This document shows, piece by piece, positions 1 to 7,731 of a DNA stretch of 9,290 bases. Position numbers and translations under genes: made by a program. The notes under the pieces are model-generated. The model ran no database searches and was not told the origin of the DNA. It saw only the letters and a program-made list of their open reading frames with translations. Each line of letters starts with the position of its first letter. Position 1 is the stretch's first letter. This DNA is from an uncultured Chloroflexota bacterium (GTDB lineage: Bacteria > Chloroflexota > Dehalococcoidia > Lucifugimonadales > CAJWER01): assembly GCA_913030785.1 (NCBI GenBank), contig CAJWER010000107.1:1-9290 (forward strand), in the 5' to 3' direction.

Positions 1-1526
1 ACAGGCTGTCCAAGCATCTCCGAGAGGTATGAGGTCAGCACTGCAGCTGCCGTGTCGTAGGGATCTTCATCCCGCTGTCGTGCGTTGTCCAGGGACATCA
101 TGGCTGTCGTGTGGGCTGCAACGCCTGCCGCCACCCGACTGCGCCGCGCGTTGCCCAATACCTTCCACCCGGTACCGGCCAGGATCACGATCAGTGGAAG
201 GGCCCAGGCGGCCCAGTAGGTTGGACGCTCGACTATCGGCCCGTCCGCCTGCTCCAGGATCGATGGAGCCGGCATGATGTGACGGATGTCGGTGCCGACT
301 CGCTCGACCTCGTCTCTCCCTGTTTGTAGTGGAGGAGGAGCATCGACGCTTCCCGGGGTTACCGATACCGAAATAGGATCGGTGGAGACAGTTTCATAGA
401 GTTCCGTCTTCGGATCGAAGTAGCTATAGGAGATCGAGGGAATCACGAACTTGCCTTCGGCAGTGGGGACGAAGATTCGCTCGATCGAGCGGCTTCCAAC
501 GATTCTGCCGTCCACGGGCTGCGTGTCGTCGGCAGGGGGGCCGACGAATGAACGCCATCCCGCCACGTCGGGCAGAAGCGGGTCTGGCAACGTCTCGATA
601 TTTCCAGCGCCAGACACGATGACCGTCAGGGTTACGGGCTCGTTCACGGCGGCCGATGCCACATCCACCTTCGCGTCGATGTCAAGTTGACCAACTGCTC
701 CTTCGAAGCCCGCCGGAGCCCCCGAGGGTAGCGGGCGGACGTCCACCCTGACCGTGTTAGTCAGGAGTTGGCGACTCGACCTGAAACCAGCGCTGGGAAA
801 TCCATATCGAGTAGGCTCAATTGTCAGCGTGCCCGTGACCGTGGGAAAGAGGGCGGTACGCAGTTCGATGACGCCGTACTGTCGCTCATTGAGAAACAGT
901 TCGTAGCGTCGCGAGTCGGTCTCACCCTCGTGCCAGAATCCAATAAATGGCGGGGAATCGTAGCGTGGCGGGTTCACAAAAACCAGGGCGCTGTGGAACC
1001 GGAATATGTAGTCGATTTGTTCCCCGATGTACGGGTTTGGGTTGTCAACCTCGGCTTCCACAAAAAATGTCTCGGCGACAGATAGGTTGCCCGGAGCAGG
1101 CTCCGGGTCTGAGCGCGGAGTAAACGCGCCCGCGTGAACCTCAACGGTAATAGGCTCCGTCTCGTGAACCTCACCTGCGATGGTGATCGATATCGGGGCG
1201 ATGGTCAGGGTGCCAGGGCTCAGTGGCTTTAGCCGATAGTGACTTACCGACAGCACGCTAGTCTTTCCAGAGAAGATGCTGAGCTGGCTAGCAGTGCTCC
1301 GACTCAACACGGCGACGTCGACCCCGTCCATCTGAGGCAGGGCAGGGTTCGCCACGACTGGAGAGCCCTTGATGGTCACCGTAAGGGTGAGCACATCGTT
1401 CACCGCAACCTCGTTGCGATCCACCTCGGCCTTGATCGGCGGCTCCTGGGCAAGGCCGATCACAGGCAGCAATGCCAGGGAGGCCGCAAGCGGCCCGATC
1501 AGCGCTAATTTCCATTTGGACGGCAT
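1..1526 (-). CDS. batD: BatD family protein, C-terminus cut by window edge
   Basis: The frame is open from an ATG at 1526-1524 to the left edge: 508 codons with no stop, and the end lies outside the window. Residues 1-26 form a signal peptide, with probable cleavage after Gly-Leu-Ala before Gln-Glu. The secreted part shows three beta-sandwich-like blocks typical of BatD. The first (about 28-135) opens with VDRNEVAVND and contains a PQMDGVDV stretch. The second (about 155-255) contains NPYIGEQIDY. The third (about 280-390) contains GFEGAVGQLDI and VNEPVTLTV. One membrane span lies at about 437-458 (starting YWAAWALPLI), followed by a cytoplasmic tail that continues off the window. BatD proteins are membrane-anchored periplasmic or extracellular partners of the VWA proteins BatA and BatB. 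The gene starts 14 bp after the batC stop and is the seventh of the operon. The upstream ribosome site is weak (GGTAGG about 13 nt away), so coupling to batC is likely. Family assignment is firm; biochemical role is not. Confidence 0.9.
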   Translation of the reverse strand, partial: MPSKWKLALIGPLAASLALLPVIGLAQEPPIKAEVDRNEVAVNDVLTLTVTIKGSPVVANPALPQMDGVDVAVLSRSTASQLSIFSGKTSVLSVSHYRLKPLSPGTLTIAPISITIAGEVHETEPITVEVHAGAFTPRSDPEPAPGNLSVAETFFVEAEVDNPNPYIGEQIDYIFRFHSALVFVNPPRYDSPPFIGFWHEGETDSRRYELFLNERQYGVIELRTALFPTVTGTLTIEPTRYGFPSAGFRSSRQLLTNTVRVDVRPLPSGAPAGFEGAVGQLDIDAKVDVASAAVNEPVTLTVIVSGAGNIETLPDPLLPDVAGWRSFVGPPADDTQPVDGRIVGSRSIERIFVPTAEGKFVIPSISYSYFDPKTELYETVSTDPISVSVTPGSVDAPPPLQTGRDEVERVGTDIRHIMPAPSILEQADGPIVERPTYWAAWALPLIVILAGTGWKVLGNARRSRVAAGVAAHTTAMMSLDNARQRDEDPYDTAAAVLTSYLSEMLGQP

Positions 1527-1540
1527 ATTCACAGCGAAGC

Positions 1541-2317
1541 CTACCAGTCCCTCTCTGGAGGGGTGCCTGCGAAGAACCCCATCCGTTGAATCGCACTTTG
1601 CAGGGTCTCAGTGCCCTGGCCGATGGAGTCTAGCAGCCGTTCGGCCTGAGCCTCGCTGATCTCTGTCGGCTGAGGCTCTCCGGGATCGGGCTCTTCTTCA
1701 CCCTCCTCGCCGGGTTCGGTATCTTCGCCCTCCCCGGGGCCCGGCTCGTCTTGCGGCTCGCCCTCTCCGTCCTCCTGGTCAGGTTCATCCCCAGTATCGC
1801 CGTCGCCGTCCTCCTGGTCGTCCTGAGGCTCTTCGCCAGGGCCCTCTTGCTGCTCCTCTTCCGGCTCCTGCCCTGGCTCCTGCTCCATCTGTCTCAAGGC
1901 CAGTTCCAGGTTGTACTTGGCATCCTGGTCGTCCGGGTCCATGCGAAGCACCTCTTTGTAGGATTCCACGGCCTGACCCAGCTCGTCGGTTTCGAAGAAC
2001 GAGTTTCCCTGATTGAACAGCGTTTTACGGGCCAGGTCTTCGTCCGCAGTGAGCAGCGCCTGCTGCAAGTCTTCCTGTGCCAGGTCGTGTTCGTCGTTGC
2101 GGTAGCGAACATTGGCCGAGTTGTAGAATGGCTCCGGGCGATCCGGGGCCAGCTCCTGGACCTCCTCATAGCCCTGCAGCGCCGCATCGAAGTCTCCGGT
2201 CTCGAAGGCTTCGTTCCCCTGGTTGTTGGCCACGGCCTCCCCGCGACCGCACGCGACGAGAACCAGCGTCAGAAGCGATAGCGCTACATATCCGAGGGAC
2301 GTGCGGGCGTAGGTCAC
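1541..2317 (-). CDS. batC: BatC-like TPR lipoprotein with hyperacidic linker
   Basis: This is a predicted lipoprotein of 258 aa. I chose the GTG at 2317-2315 because it overlaps the batB TGA as GTGA, has GGGA about 9 nt upstream, and puts a classic lipoprotein signal at the N-terminus (lipobox LVAC, Cys23). An in-frame ATG at 2359 would add 14 residues ahead of the signal and overlap batB by 46 bp. Tetratricopeptide repeats lie at about 30-63, 64-97 and 100-133 (for example NNQGNEAFETGDFDAAL and FNQGNSFFETDELGQAV). They are followed by an acidic, Pro/Gly/Gln-rich tract at about 144-217 with no Lys, Arg or His. A short helix at about 220-247 (SEAQAERLLDSIGQ) matches the conserved end segment of BatC-type TPR proteins, and the chain ends in ERDW. 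The TPRs probably bind partner proteins of the BatA/BatB complex on the outer face of the membrane. The next gene, batD, starts 14 bp downstream. Confidence 0.85.
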   Translation of the reverse strand: MTYARTSLGYVALSLLTLVLVACGRGEAVANNQGNEAFETGDFDAALQGYEEVQELAPDRPEPFYNSANVRYRNDEHDLAQEDLQQALLTADEDLARKTLFNQGNSFFETDELGQAVESYKEVLRMDPDDQDAKYNLELALRQMEQEPGQEPEEEQQEGPGEEPQDDQEDGDGDTGDEPDQEDGEGEPQDEPGPGEGEDTEPGEEGEEEPDPGEPQPTEISEAQAERLLDSIGQGTETLQSAIQRMGFFAGTPPERDW

Positions 2318-3357
2318 GTGGACATCCCATGTCGGGCGTGATCTCGCCACCTCATCCACGAAGCGACGCGGTCCGGAACGAGTTCGGACAACACCAGGGC
2401 AGCCAGCGCGGCCAACAAAAATCCCTGGAACCGCTCGATGCGTCGGGTCTCCACCTCGTGGGCGATGGCGTCCTGTTCAAGGGAGTCAAAATCATCTAGA
2501 AGGGCGTCTATGGAGCTGCCGTCGGCTGAGGAGCGATAGTAGGCGCCGCCACCCTCGCGAGCGATCGCCTGCAGCGTCTCCTCATCCAGCTTCGAAAGGA
2601 CAACGTTGCCTCGCTGGTCGCGTACGAATCCCGCATCCCGGCCGAATTCGTCATAGTTCGGTATCGGTTCGCCCTCGCCTGCGCCGAGTCCCAGGGTAAA
2701 CACGACCACGCCGAGCTCAAACGCATCTGCGGCAGCCTGGACCGGGTCGCCTTCATGGCTCTCGCCGTCCGTGACGATCAGAATGACTTTCTGACCTGCG
2801 CTCTGCTCATCGAATCCTTTGATCGCCACGTCGATCGCCTCTCCCACCACTGTGCCTGGGCGCGATATCATGCCCGCATTGGCGCCATCCAAGAACGTGC
2901 GGGCAGTCGCGTAGTCGAATGTGAGCGGAAATTGGAGGAACGCGGCGCCGGAGAAGAGCACCAGCCCGACCTCGTCCCCGCCGAGCCTGTTCATAAGGCT
3001 CGTGATCTCCAACTTGGCCCGCTCAAGTCGGTTTGGTTTGAGATCCTCGGCGAGCATGCTCTTGGATACGTCTAGCGCTACCATGAGCTGCACCCCTTGC
3101 CGCTCGACTATCTCCACGTCGCTACCCCACTGAGGCCTCGCGACGGCGATGATGGTCAGGGTCAGAGCCAAGAGCCAGAACCAGCCCTTCAGTCCGCGCG
3201 CCTTCTTGTCGACGGAGGCGCTCAACATCATTACTAGCCCTGCGTCACCGAGCCGCGCAAGCGCGGATCGCCGCCGCCAGGACGCCCACAGCATGAGCAA
3301 GGCCGCGGCTGGGACCGCCGCGAGGGCATATAGGAACTCTGGTTGGCCGAATGTCAC
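2314..3357 (-). CDS. batB: BatB: membrane-anchored von Willebrand factor A protein
   Basis: This 347-aa VWA protein starts at a GTG (3357-3355) with GGAGAT five bases upstream. Membrane spans lie at about 8-25, 58-75 and 310-327, so the VWA domain (about 88-290) faces one side of the membrane between spans. The metal-ion-dependent adhesion site looks complete: DVSKS (Asp96, Ser98, Ser100), Thr169 in RPGTVVGEA, and Asp197 in VTDGES. Length and layout are those of BatB/BatA proteins. Such proteins work with a MoxR ATPase and a DUF58 protein; in Bacteroides the Bat genes were named for aerotolerance. The gene starts 25 bp after the batA stop, and its TGA overlaps the preferred GTG start of batC. 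It differs from the neighbouring BatA in its insert after the TDG motif (acidic, including GEGEPIPNYDEFGRD), so the two are paralogues with distinct roles, not a recent duplication. Confidence 0.92.
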   Translation of the reverse strand: MTFGQPEFLYALAAVPAAALLMLWASWRRRSALARLGDAGLVMMLSASVDKKARGLKGWFWLLALTLTIIAVARPQWGSDVEIVERQGVQLMVALDVSKSMLAEDLKPNRLERAKLEITSLMNRLGGDEVGLVLFSGAAFLQFPLTFDYATARTFLDGANAGMISRPGTVVGEAIDVAIKGFDEQSAGQKVILIVTDGESHEGDPVQAAADAFELGVVVFTLGLGAGEGEPIPNYDEFGRDAGFVRDQRGNVVLSKLDEETLQAIAREGGGAYYRSSADGSSIDALLDDFDSLEQDAIAHEVETRRIERFQGFLLAALAALVLSELVPDRVASWMRWRDHARHGMST

Positions 3358-3382
3358 GCTAGATCTCCGACTGCGATAGGGC

Positions 3383-4384
3383 TCATGGGAGCCTCCGTAG
3401 AAGCGTGTTCCTCAACGTTAGCTCACCCAATAGCATGAGCAGAGCAGGCAAGAGCAGCCAGACTGCCTTTTCCTCGTATCGCGTGAAAACCTGCACGTCG
3501 AGTTCAGACTTCTCCAGCCTATTGATCTCCTCGTAAATCTGCTCCAGCCCTGCCGCATTCTCGGCACGGAAGTACTTGCCGCCGGTCGTGGCGGCGATCT
3601 CTGTGAGGACCTTCTCGTCCAGGTCGCTGCGGTAGCGTACGATCCTGGTCCCGAAGGGCGTACGCTGCGGGATCTGTACTATTCCGGGCCGTCCGGCGCC
3701 TATCGCATACACCTTGATGCCAAGGGCCTCGATGGCCAGCGCCGCCGTTATGGGGTCGATGTTTCCTGCGTTGTTGGCACCGTCCGTCAGCAGGATGATC
3801 ACCTTGCTTTCGGCGGTTGACTCTCGGAGCATGTTGGCCGCACTGGCGAGTCCCAGGCCTATCGCGGTGCCGTCGTCGAGACCGAGGTCCGTGACAAGCT
3901 CCACCTCGGCCAGAAGCACCTGAAGCACATCGTGGTCAATCGTTGGTGGTCCCTGGATGAACGACTGACTGGCGAACACAACCAGCCCTATCCGGTCATA
4001 GGGACGCGCCTCCACGAAATCACCAATGACGGACTTGGCGGCGCCGAGCCTGTTCTGGGGTGCAAAATCGAGCGACGCCATGCTCCCGGAAATATCCAGC
4101 GCCAGGGCGATATCGACCCCCTCGCCATTGATGATCTGGGTCGCCTCGCTGGTCTGAGGCCGTGCGACAGCCACGATAATCAGCGCCAGCGCGAGGAGCC
4201 TTAGGCCCGTCAAAGCTGGCTGGGTGGCCACACGCCACGTGCGTTTTGGGGGCGTTGCGAGTGGATTGTGGGCGTATCGGAGCGCGGCCGCTGACCTTCG
4301 GCCGGCCCACATCCTGGCCACCGCTATGAGCGGCACAAGTGGGAGGAGAGCCAGAAGCCATGGTGTGGCAAATTCCACGCTCAT
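3383..4384 (-). CDS. batA: BatA: membrane-anchored von Willebrand factor A protein
   Basis: The protein is 333 aa, the usual BatA size. Hydrophobic spans lie at about 8-25 and 58-75, with a C-terminal span at about 307-324. The VWA domain (about 89-290) has a full MIDAS: DISGS (Asp97, Ser99, Ser101), Thr173 in DDGTAIG, and Asp201 in LLTDGANN. The GxxVYAIGAG strand and the segment before FGTRIVRYRSDLDEKVL are typical of BatA. The start ATG overlaps the stop of the upstream gene as ATGA (4384-4381), which argues for coupled translation. By family, BatA binds a divalent metal through the MIDAS and mediates protein contacts at the membrane, probably with BatB and the BatD-like proteins and under control of the MoxR ATPase. 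The direct partner is not visible in the sequence. Confidence 0.93.
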   Translation of the reverse strand: MSVEFATPWLLALLPLVPLIAVARMWAGRRSAAALRYAHNPLATPPKRTWRVATQPALTGLRLLALALIIVAVARPQTSEATQIINGEGVDIALALDISGSMASLDFAPQNRLGAAKSVIGDFVEARPYDRIGLVVFASQSFIQGPPTIDHDVLQVLLAEVELVTDLGLDDGTAIGLGLASAANMLRESTAESKVIILLTDGANNAGNIDPITAALAIEALGIKVYAIGAGRPGIVQIPQRTPFGTRIVRYRSDLDEKVLTEIAATTGGKYFRAENAAGLEQIYEEINRLEKSELDVQVFTRYEEKAVWLLLPALLMLLGELTLRNTLLRRLP

Positions 4385-5367
4385 GCCGTCGGCGCCTCCC
4401 CTGACACTGTATCGGGGGCGGATACGATCACCCGGGCTGGCCTGATCATTTCCACCAGTCGGCGTGTATCCTCGGTTGCCTCGACGGCTTCCGGTACATC
4501 AGGCAGTAGCTCTGTGAATTTGACCAGGTCGCAGTCAGCGAGGAAGGCGATCACCTCTCGGGTGCTTGGAACGTCGATCGGCGCGAGCCGAAGCGCTGCT
4601 CTGAGCTCGGTCGTTGTGCGGTCCATCGCCGGTATCCGGTACTCCGCCTCAATGTATGTACGCAGTACATCGGTTACCAGTGTGTAATGCTCTTTGAATC
4701 GCGACTGCGCTGGCAGGTCGAGTTTGACTATGCGGGCCAGCTCATCCACGGCAATCTCATAGGCACTGCGAAGATCGACGACGGGTGCCGCTGCTATCTG
4801 CTCCCGACGCCGTCGCAAGAAGAGGACGATGGCGAGTGCAAGTAGTGCGATGGCTGCTACCGCCCCAAGTACCCATGGCCATACGGGCGGAACGTCCAGA
4901 TCCGCCTGGGGCCGGATATCTCGCAGTTCCTCGTCCCCCTCAGCCAATACTGAGGCCACGTTCAGCGAGACGGGAGGCGCCGTTTTTACCGAAAACCCAC
5001 CCGCAGGCTCGCGTACGCTTATCTCGAGTCCAGATGTCAGGAACTCACCCGGCGCGAACGCCGTTACTTCAATCACCTGGCTAATCGTTTCAGTCCCGTC
5101 TTTGTTGTCCACAACACTGGTATTTGACTGATCGAGAACCTCCAGCGCGCCCCATTCGCGGGGTAGCCTGGGCAGCACGACCTGGAACCCTGACGGGTAG
5201 GTCACATCGAGGGTCATGGTCACTCGGTCTCCCACGGTCAGCTCGGATCTGTCGGCGACCAGGTCGACCTGAACGGGGACGTCTTCCTGGGCGTGGACCG
5301 GCACAGGCCCGAGGGCCAGAAGGCCTGTGACCGCAACGACCGCTATGATGAGTGTTCTCAGTACCAT
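4381..5367 (-). CDS. Signal-peptide, single-TM protein with DUF4381-like cytoplasmic tail
   Basis: The protein is 328 aa. Residues 1-26 are a cleavable signal peptide (VHA before QED). Residues 28-135 form an extracytoplasmic beta-sandwich-like domain resembling the first BatD repeat (ADRSELTVGDRVTMTLDV). A membrane span at about 161-184 is followed by RRRR, then a helical cytoplasmic tail (about 200-310) with FKEHYTLVTDVLRTYIEAEY, which matches the tail of DUF4381-type proteins in MoxR/VWA operons. It can be viewed as a short BatD-like protein, the second in this operon. It lies between the DUF58 and BatA genes, its usual place. The stop overlaps the batA start by 4 bp. The start ATG has only a weak GAGCGG leader, and the preceding gap to the DUF58 gene is unusually long (270 bp). 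The domain family is assigned by resemblance; molecular function is unknown. Confidence 0.8.
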   Translation of the reverse strand: MVLRTLIIAVVAVTGLLALGPVPVHAQEDVPVQVDLVADRSELTVGDRVTMTLDVTYPSGFQVVLPRLPREWGALEVLDQSNTSVVDNKDGTETISQVIEVTAFAPGEFLTSGLEISVREPAGGFSVKTAPPVSLNVASVLAEGDEELRDIRPQADLDVPPVWPWVLGAVAAIALLALAIVLFLRRRREQIAAAPVVDLRSAYEIAVDELARIVKLDLPAQSRFKEHYTLVTDVLRTYIEAEYRIPAMDRTTTELRAALRLAPIDVPSTREVIAFLADCDLVKFTELLPDVPEAVEATEDTRRLVEMIRPARVIVSAPDTVSGEAPTA

Positions 5368-5436
5368 TGTTCGCCGCTCACAAAACCTTCGTCATCCTGA
5401 GGCCACGCACCTCAATTGCTAGCGCGCGGCACCCTC

Positions 5437-5535
5437 GGCCTAGGAGGGCGTATCACAGACCCTCCCCTACGCCAGCACCTGCACCAGAACGAGGGTCTAC
5501 CGTAGTGGCAGGTCTGTGACCTGCCCTCCTAGGCC
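5437..5535. repeat. Imperfect 35-bp inverted repeat, MITE/REP-like, inside the operon
   Basis: The left arm 5437-5471 and right arm 5501-5535 are reverse complements at 29 of 35 positions around a 29-nt loop. The outer 13 bp (GGCCTAGGAGGGC) match exactly. Within and beside the right arm, 5507-5525 is itself a perfect 8-bp stem with a TGT loop (GGCAGGTC / GACCTGCC). There is no T-run, so it does not look like a simple intrinsic terminator, and I see no target-site duplication. It could be a small non-autonomous mobile element, a REP-type repeat, or an mRNA processing/stability hairpin. Confidence 0.65.
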
Positions 5536-5637
5536 ACTGGTAGGCGGTACGATGTCTTGGTTCGCACTCAAACCATAACGCCAATTTCTTCAAGATCGCA
5601 TGGCGCCTGCCCAGCCCCCTAAGCACGCGCAGCGCCA

Positions 5638-6525
5638 CTAGCGTGCGAGTCGTTTTGCTCGTAGTCGGAAGAACGCAGTTAGCTTGGCTGCGTAATCCGT
5701 TCCTGTCGCTACTTTGATGCTGTCGACGCCCAGGGATGCAAAAACCCGCCCTTTCTTGTTGTCGTGGTCGACCACCTGTCGGGCGAAAGCCTCGCGCCAG
5801 GCCGTGCTGCCGGTGTCGACTACGGTCATCTCACCAGTCTCCGCATCCTCCAGGGTGAGCACGCCTACGTCGGCGATCTCCCGTTCAAGTGGGTCGTGCA
5901 GATCCAGGGCCACTACATCGTGACGCCGATTCGTGATAGCCAGAGGTCTACGGTAGCCTTCCGGATCCGCCAGGAAATCTGAGACCAGGAATATGATTCC
6001 CCGTCGCTTCAGGACCAGGTTGATGGTCTCGAGGGCCATGGAAATGTCCGTCCCCTTGCCGCGGGGCTCGAACACCAGCATGTCTCGAATCAATCTGAGT
6101 ACGTGCTTGCGGCCCTTGCGTGGCGGAACAAGCAGCTCGACCCTATCGGTGAATATCAGCAGCCCCACGCGGTCGTTGTTGCTGGTAGCGGCAAACGAAA
6201 GCGCTGCCGCCAACTCCGCCGCCAGCTCACGCTTGAACCGGCCAACGGTCCCAAAGTCCCCGGAGGCGCTGGCGTCCACCACCAGCATGACGGTAGCCTC
6301 ACGCTCCTCTTGATAGCGCCGCACGAACGGGGTCCCCGTGCGTGCGGTGACGTTCCAGTCGATCCTCCGCACGTCGTCACCAGGGTAATAGGGGCGGACC
6401 TCATCGAACTCCATCCCCTGGCCTTTGAATACCGAGTGGTACTCGCCGGCGAAGCTGTCCATAACCAGATGCCGGGTGCTGATCTCGATTTGCCGGATCT
6501 TGCGAGCGATTTCGGGGGAGAGCAT
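5638..6525 (-). CDS. DUF58 domain protein, short soluble form
   Basis: The protein is 295 aa with no N-terminal membrane spans, so this is the short, cytoplasmic-looking form of the family. It has the DUF58 hallmark at 49-64 (GDDVRRIDWNVTARTG), preceded by GQGMEFDEVRPYYPG. A VWA-like fold follows, with DASAS at Asp84-Ser88 and a later VSDF strand (about 186-189), resembling a MIDAS in part. Proteins of this family are encoded directly after MoxR ATPases and are thought to act with them on client proteins. The ATG at 6525-6523 begins 2 bp after the moxR stop, which strongly implies co-translation. The downstream neighbour starts 270 bp after this stop, across an inverted repeat. The family is secure; substrate and exact role are unknown. 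Confidence 0.93.
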   Translation of the reverse strand: MLSPEIARKIRQIEISTRHLVMDSFAGEYHSVFKGQGMEFDEVRPYYPGDDVRRIDWNVTARTGTPFVRRYQEEREATVMLVVDASASGDFGTVGRFKRELAAELAAALSFAATSNNDRVGLLIFTDRVELLVPPRKGRKHVLRLIRDMLVFEPRGKGTDISMALETINLVLKRRGIIFLVSDFLADPEGYRRPLAITNRRHDVVALDLHDPLEREIADVGVLTLEDAETGEMTVVDTGSTAWREAFARQVVDHDNKKGRVFASLGVDSIKVATGTDYAAKLTAFFRLRAKRLAR

Positions 6526-6527
6526 CC

Positions 6528-7520
6528 CTACGGCACGTCGATATGGTCGAGTATCCGCTGGACGATGATCGCTCCGGTGATCTCCTCCGCCTCGGCCTCG
6601 TATGTGGTGATTACGCGGTGCCCTAGAACATCGGGGGCCAGCTGCTTGACGTCCTCTGGGATTATATATCCACGCCCGTTGAGGAACGCGTTGGCCCGGG
6701 CAGCCTCCACCAGGTAGATGCTCGCCCTCGGCGAAGCGCCGTAGGCGATCAGGTTGCGCAGCTCTCCCAGTACCTTGCCTGGCGGGTTCCGGGTCGCGAG
6801 GACCAGGTCCAGAACATACTCCTTGACCCTCTCGTCCACGTAGATACGCCTCACGACCTTCCTGGCGTCCAGAAGTTGTTGTGGCTCGATCACCGGTGAG
6901 ATAACAGGTTGTGACTCTCCCGTAATCATGTCCACGATGTCTCGCTCCTCGTCGCGGGACGGGTAGTCCACACGTACCTTGAGCATGAACCGGTCCACTT
7001 GCGCCTCGGGCAGAGGGTACGTGCCTTCCTGTTCGATCGGGTTCTGGGTCGCCAGAACCAGGAACAGTTCTTCGAGAGGGAAGGTCGTGTCGCCAATTGT
7101 GACCTGCCTCTCTTGCATGGCCTCGAGGAGGGCGCTCTGCACCTTTGCGGGCGCACGGTTGATCTCGTCGGCCAGGACCAGGTTGGCGAAGATCGGTCCC
7201 TGGTGGACGCTGAATTGGCTGGTCGCCGTGTTGTATATCTGTGTGCCAATCAGGTCGGCTGGCAGCAGGTCAGGGGTGAACTGCAGGCGGGAGAAGTGCC
7301 CGTTGATTGCCTGGGAGATGGTCTTCACCAGCAAGGTCTTGGCCAGGCCTGGTACCCCCTCCAACAGGATGTGCCCGTTGGCCAGTAGCCCCACAAGGAC
7401 CCGGTCTACCAGCGTATCCTGCCCCACCACGGCCTTCCGAATCTCTCGTAAAAGGGTCTGGAGGAACAAGGCCTCCCTTTCCACTTCCTGGTTCATTTGG
7501 CGAACATCGGAGAGGTTCAT
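6528..7520 (-). CDS. moxR: MoxR family AAA+ ATPase
   Basis: This AAA+ ATPase is 330 aa from the ATG at 7520-7518, which has GGAGA nine bases upstream. An in-frame GTG at 7574 would add 18 residues but has no ribosome site. Motifs in order are VVGQ (31-34), Walker A GVPGLAKT (55-62), Walker B VLADEINR (115-122), sensor 1 LATQNP (156-161), the EGTYPLPEAQVDRF block (165-178) typical of MoxR, and sensor 2 GASPRAS (261-267, Arg265). These are all intact, so ATP binding and hydrolysis are expected. MoxR ATPases form hexameric chaperone-like machines that work with VWA-domain proteins, here the DUF58, BatA and BatB products. This is the first gene of the operon and lies divergent from the PlsY-like gene across a 255-bp spacer. 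Confidence 0.95.
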   Translation of the reverse strand: MNLSDVRQMNQEVEREALFLQTLLREIRKAVVGQDTLVDRVLVGLLANGHILLEGVPGLAKTLLVKTISQAINGHFSRLQFTPDLLPADLIGTQIYNTATSQFSVHQGPIFANLVLADEINRAPAKVQSALLEAMQERQVTIGDTTFPLEELFLVLATQNPIEQEGTYPLPEAQVDRFMLKVRVDYPSRDEERDIVDMITGESQPVISPVIEPQQLLDARKVVRRIYVDERVKEYVLDLVLATRNPPGKVLGELRNLIAYGASPRASIYLVEAARANAFLNGRGYIIPEDVKQLAPDVLGHRVITTYEAEAEEITGAIIVQRILDHIDVP

Positions 7521-7699
7521 ATACGATTGTCTCCATCGAATCTGTGGCCCGGCAGCCACTGGATTCGCGTGCACTCTTGTCTACGTACAATAGTCTATAA
7601 CGAATTTCATCGCGATTCCGTTGCTTGAAGATTTCACCAAGAGATTTGAGCATATTCGGCGTGAGTAGAACGGCAACAAACTAGGGTGCGGAATTGCCA

Positions 7700-7725
7700 C
7701 TTGGGGCGTGGCGCGACGCCCCGAG
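7700..7725. promoter_or_regulatory. 10-bp dyad beside the -10 box, possible operator
   Basis: CTTGGGGCGT at 7700-7709 pairs with ACGCCCCGAG at 7716-7725 around a 6-nt centre. The inner 7 bp are perfect and there is one G-T mismatch. The dyad covers the place where a -35 box would be expected for the -10 at 7732. A repressor or activator site is the simplest reading; a stem in an mRNA started further upstream is also possible. Confidence 0.4.
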
Positions 7726-7731
7726 GATGTG

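Noticed and set aside
1288..1596. Minus-strand 102-codon frame across the batC/batD junction
   Set aside because: It is out of frame with both genes and lacks motifs; batD is continuously open in its own frame.
1751..2281. Plus-strand frame of 176 codons rich in Leu, Val and Arg
   Set aside because: It is antisense to batC. The hydrophobic composition is what the reverse complement of an acidic tract gives, and the batC product has clear TPRs and a lipobox.
5507..5525. Intrinsic terminator ending the moxR-DUF58 transcript
   Set aside because: The stem is perfect, but no T-run follows on either strand, and the downstream genes are the usual partners of the upstream ones.
5453..5638. Minus-strand 61-codon frame starting with GTG one base into the DUF58 stop (TAGTG)
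   Set aside because: It has no ribosome site, is Arg-rich without recognisable motifs, and runs into the inverted repeat. It is more likely read-through of non-coding DNA, although a gene remnant is possible.
6979..7593. Plus-strand 204-codon frame opposite moxR
   Set aside because: It is a shadow of a gene with all AAA+ motifs intact; no motifs or ribosome site of its own.
7270..7653. Minus-strand 127-codon frame beginning MLKSLGEIFKQ
   Set aside because: The first part looks protein-like, but there is no ribosome site, it lies in the AT-rich promoter region, and it then overlaps moxR out of frame with low-complexity residues.
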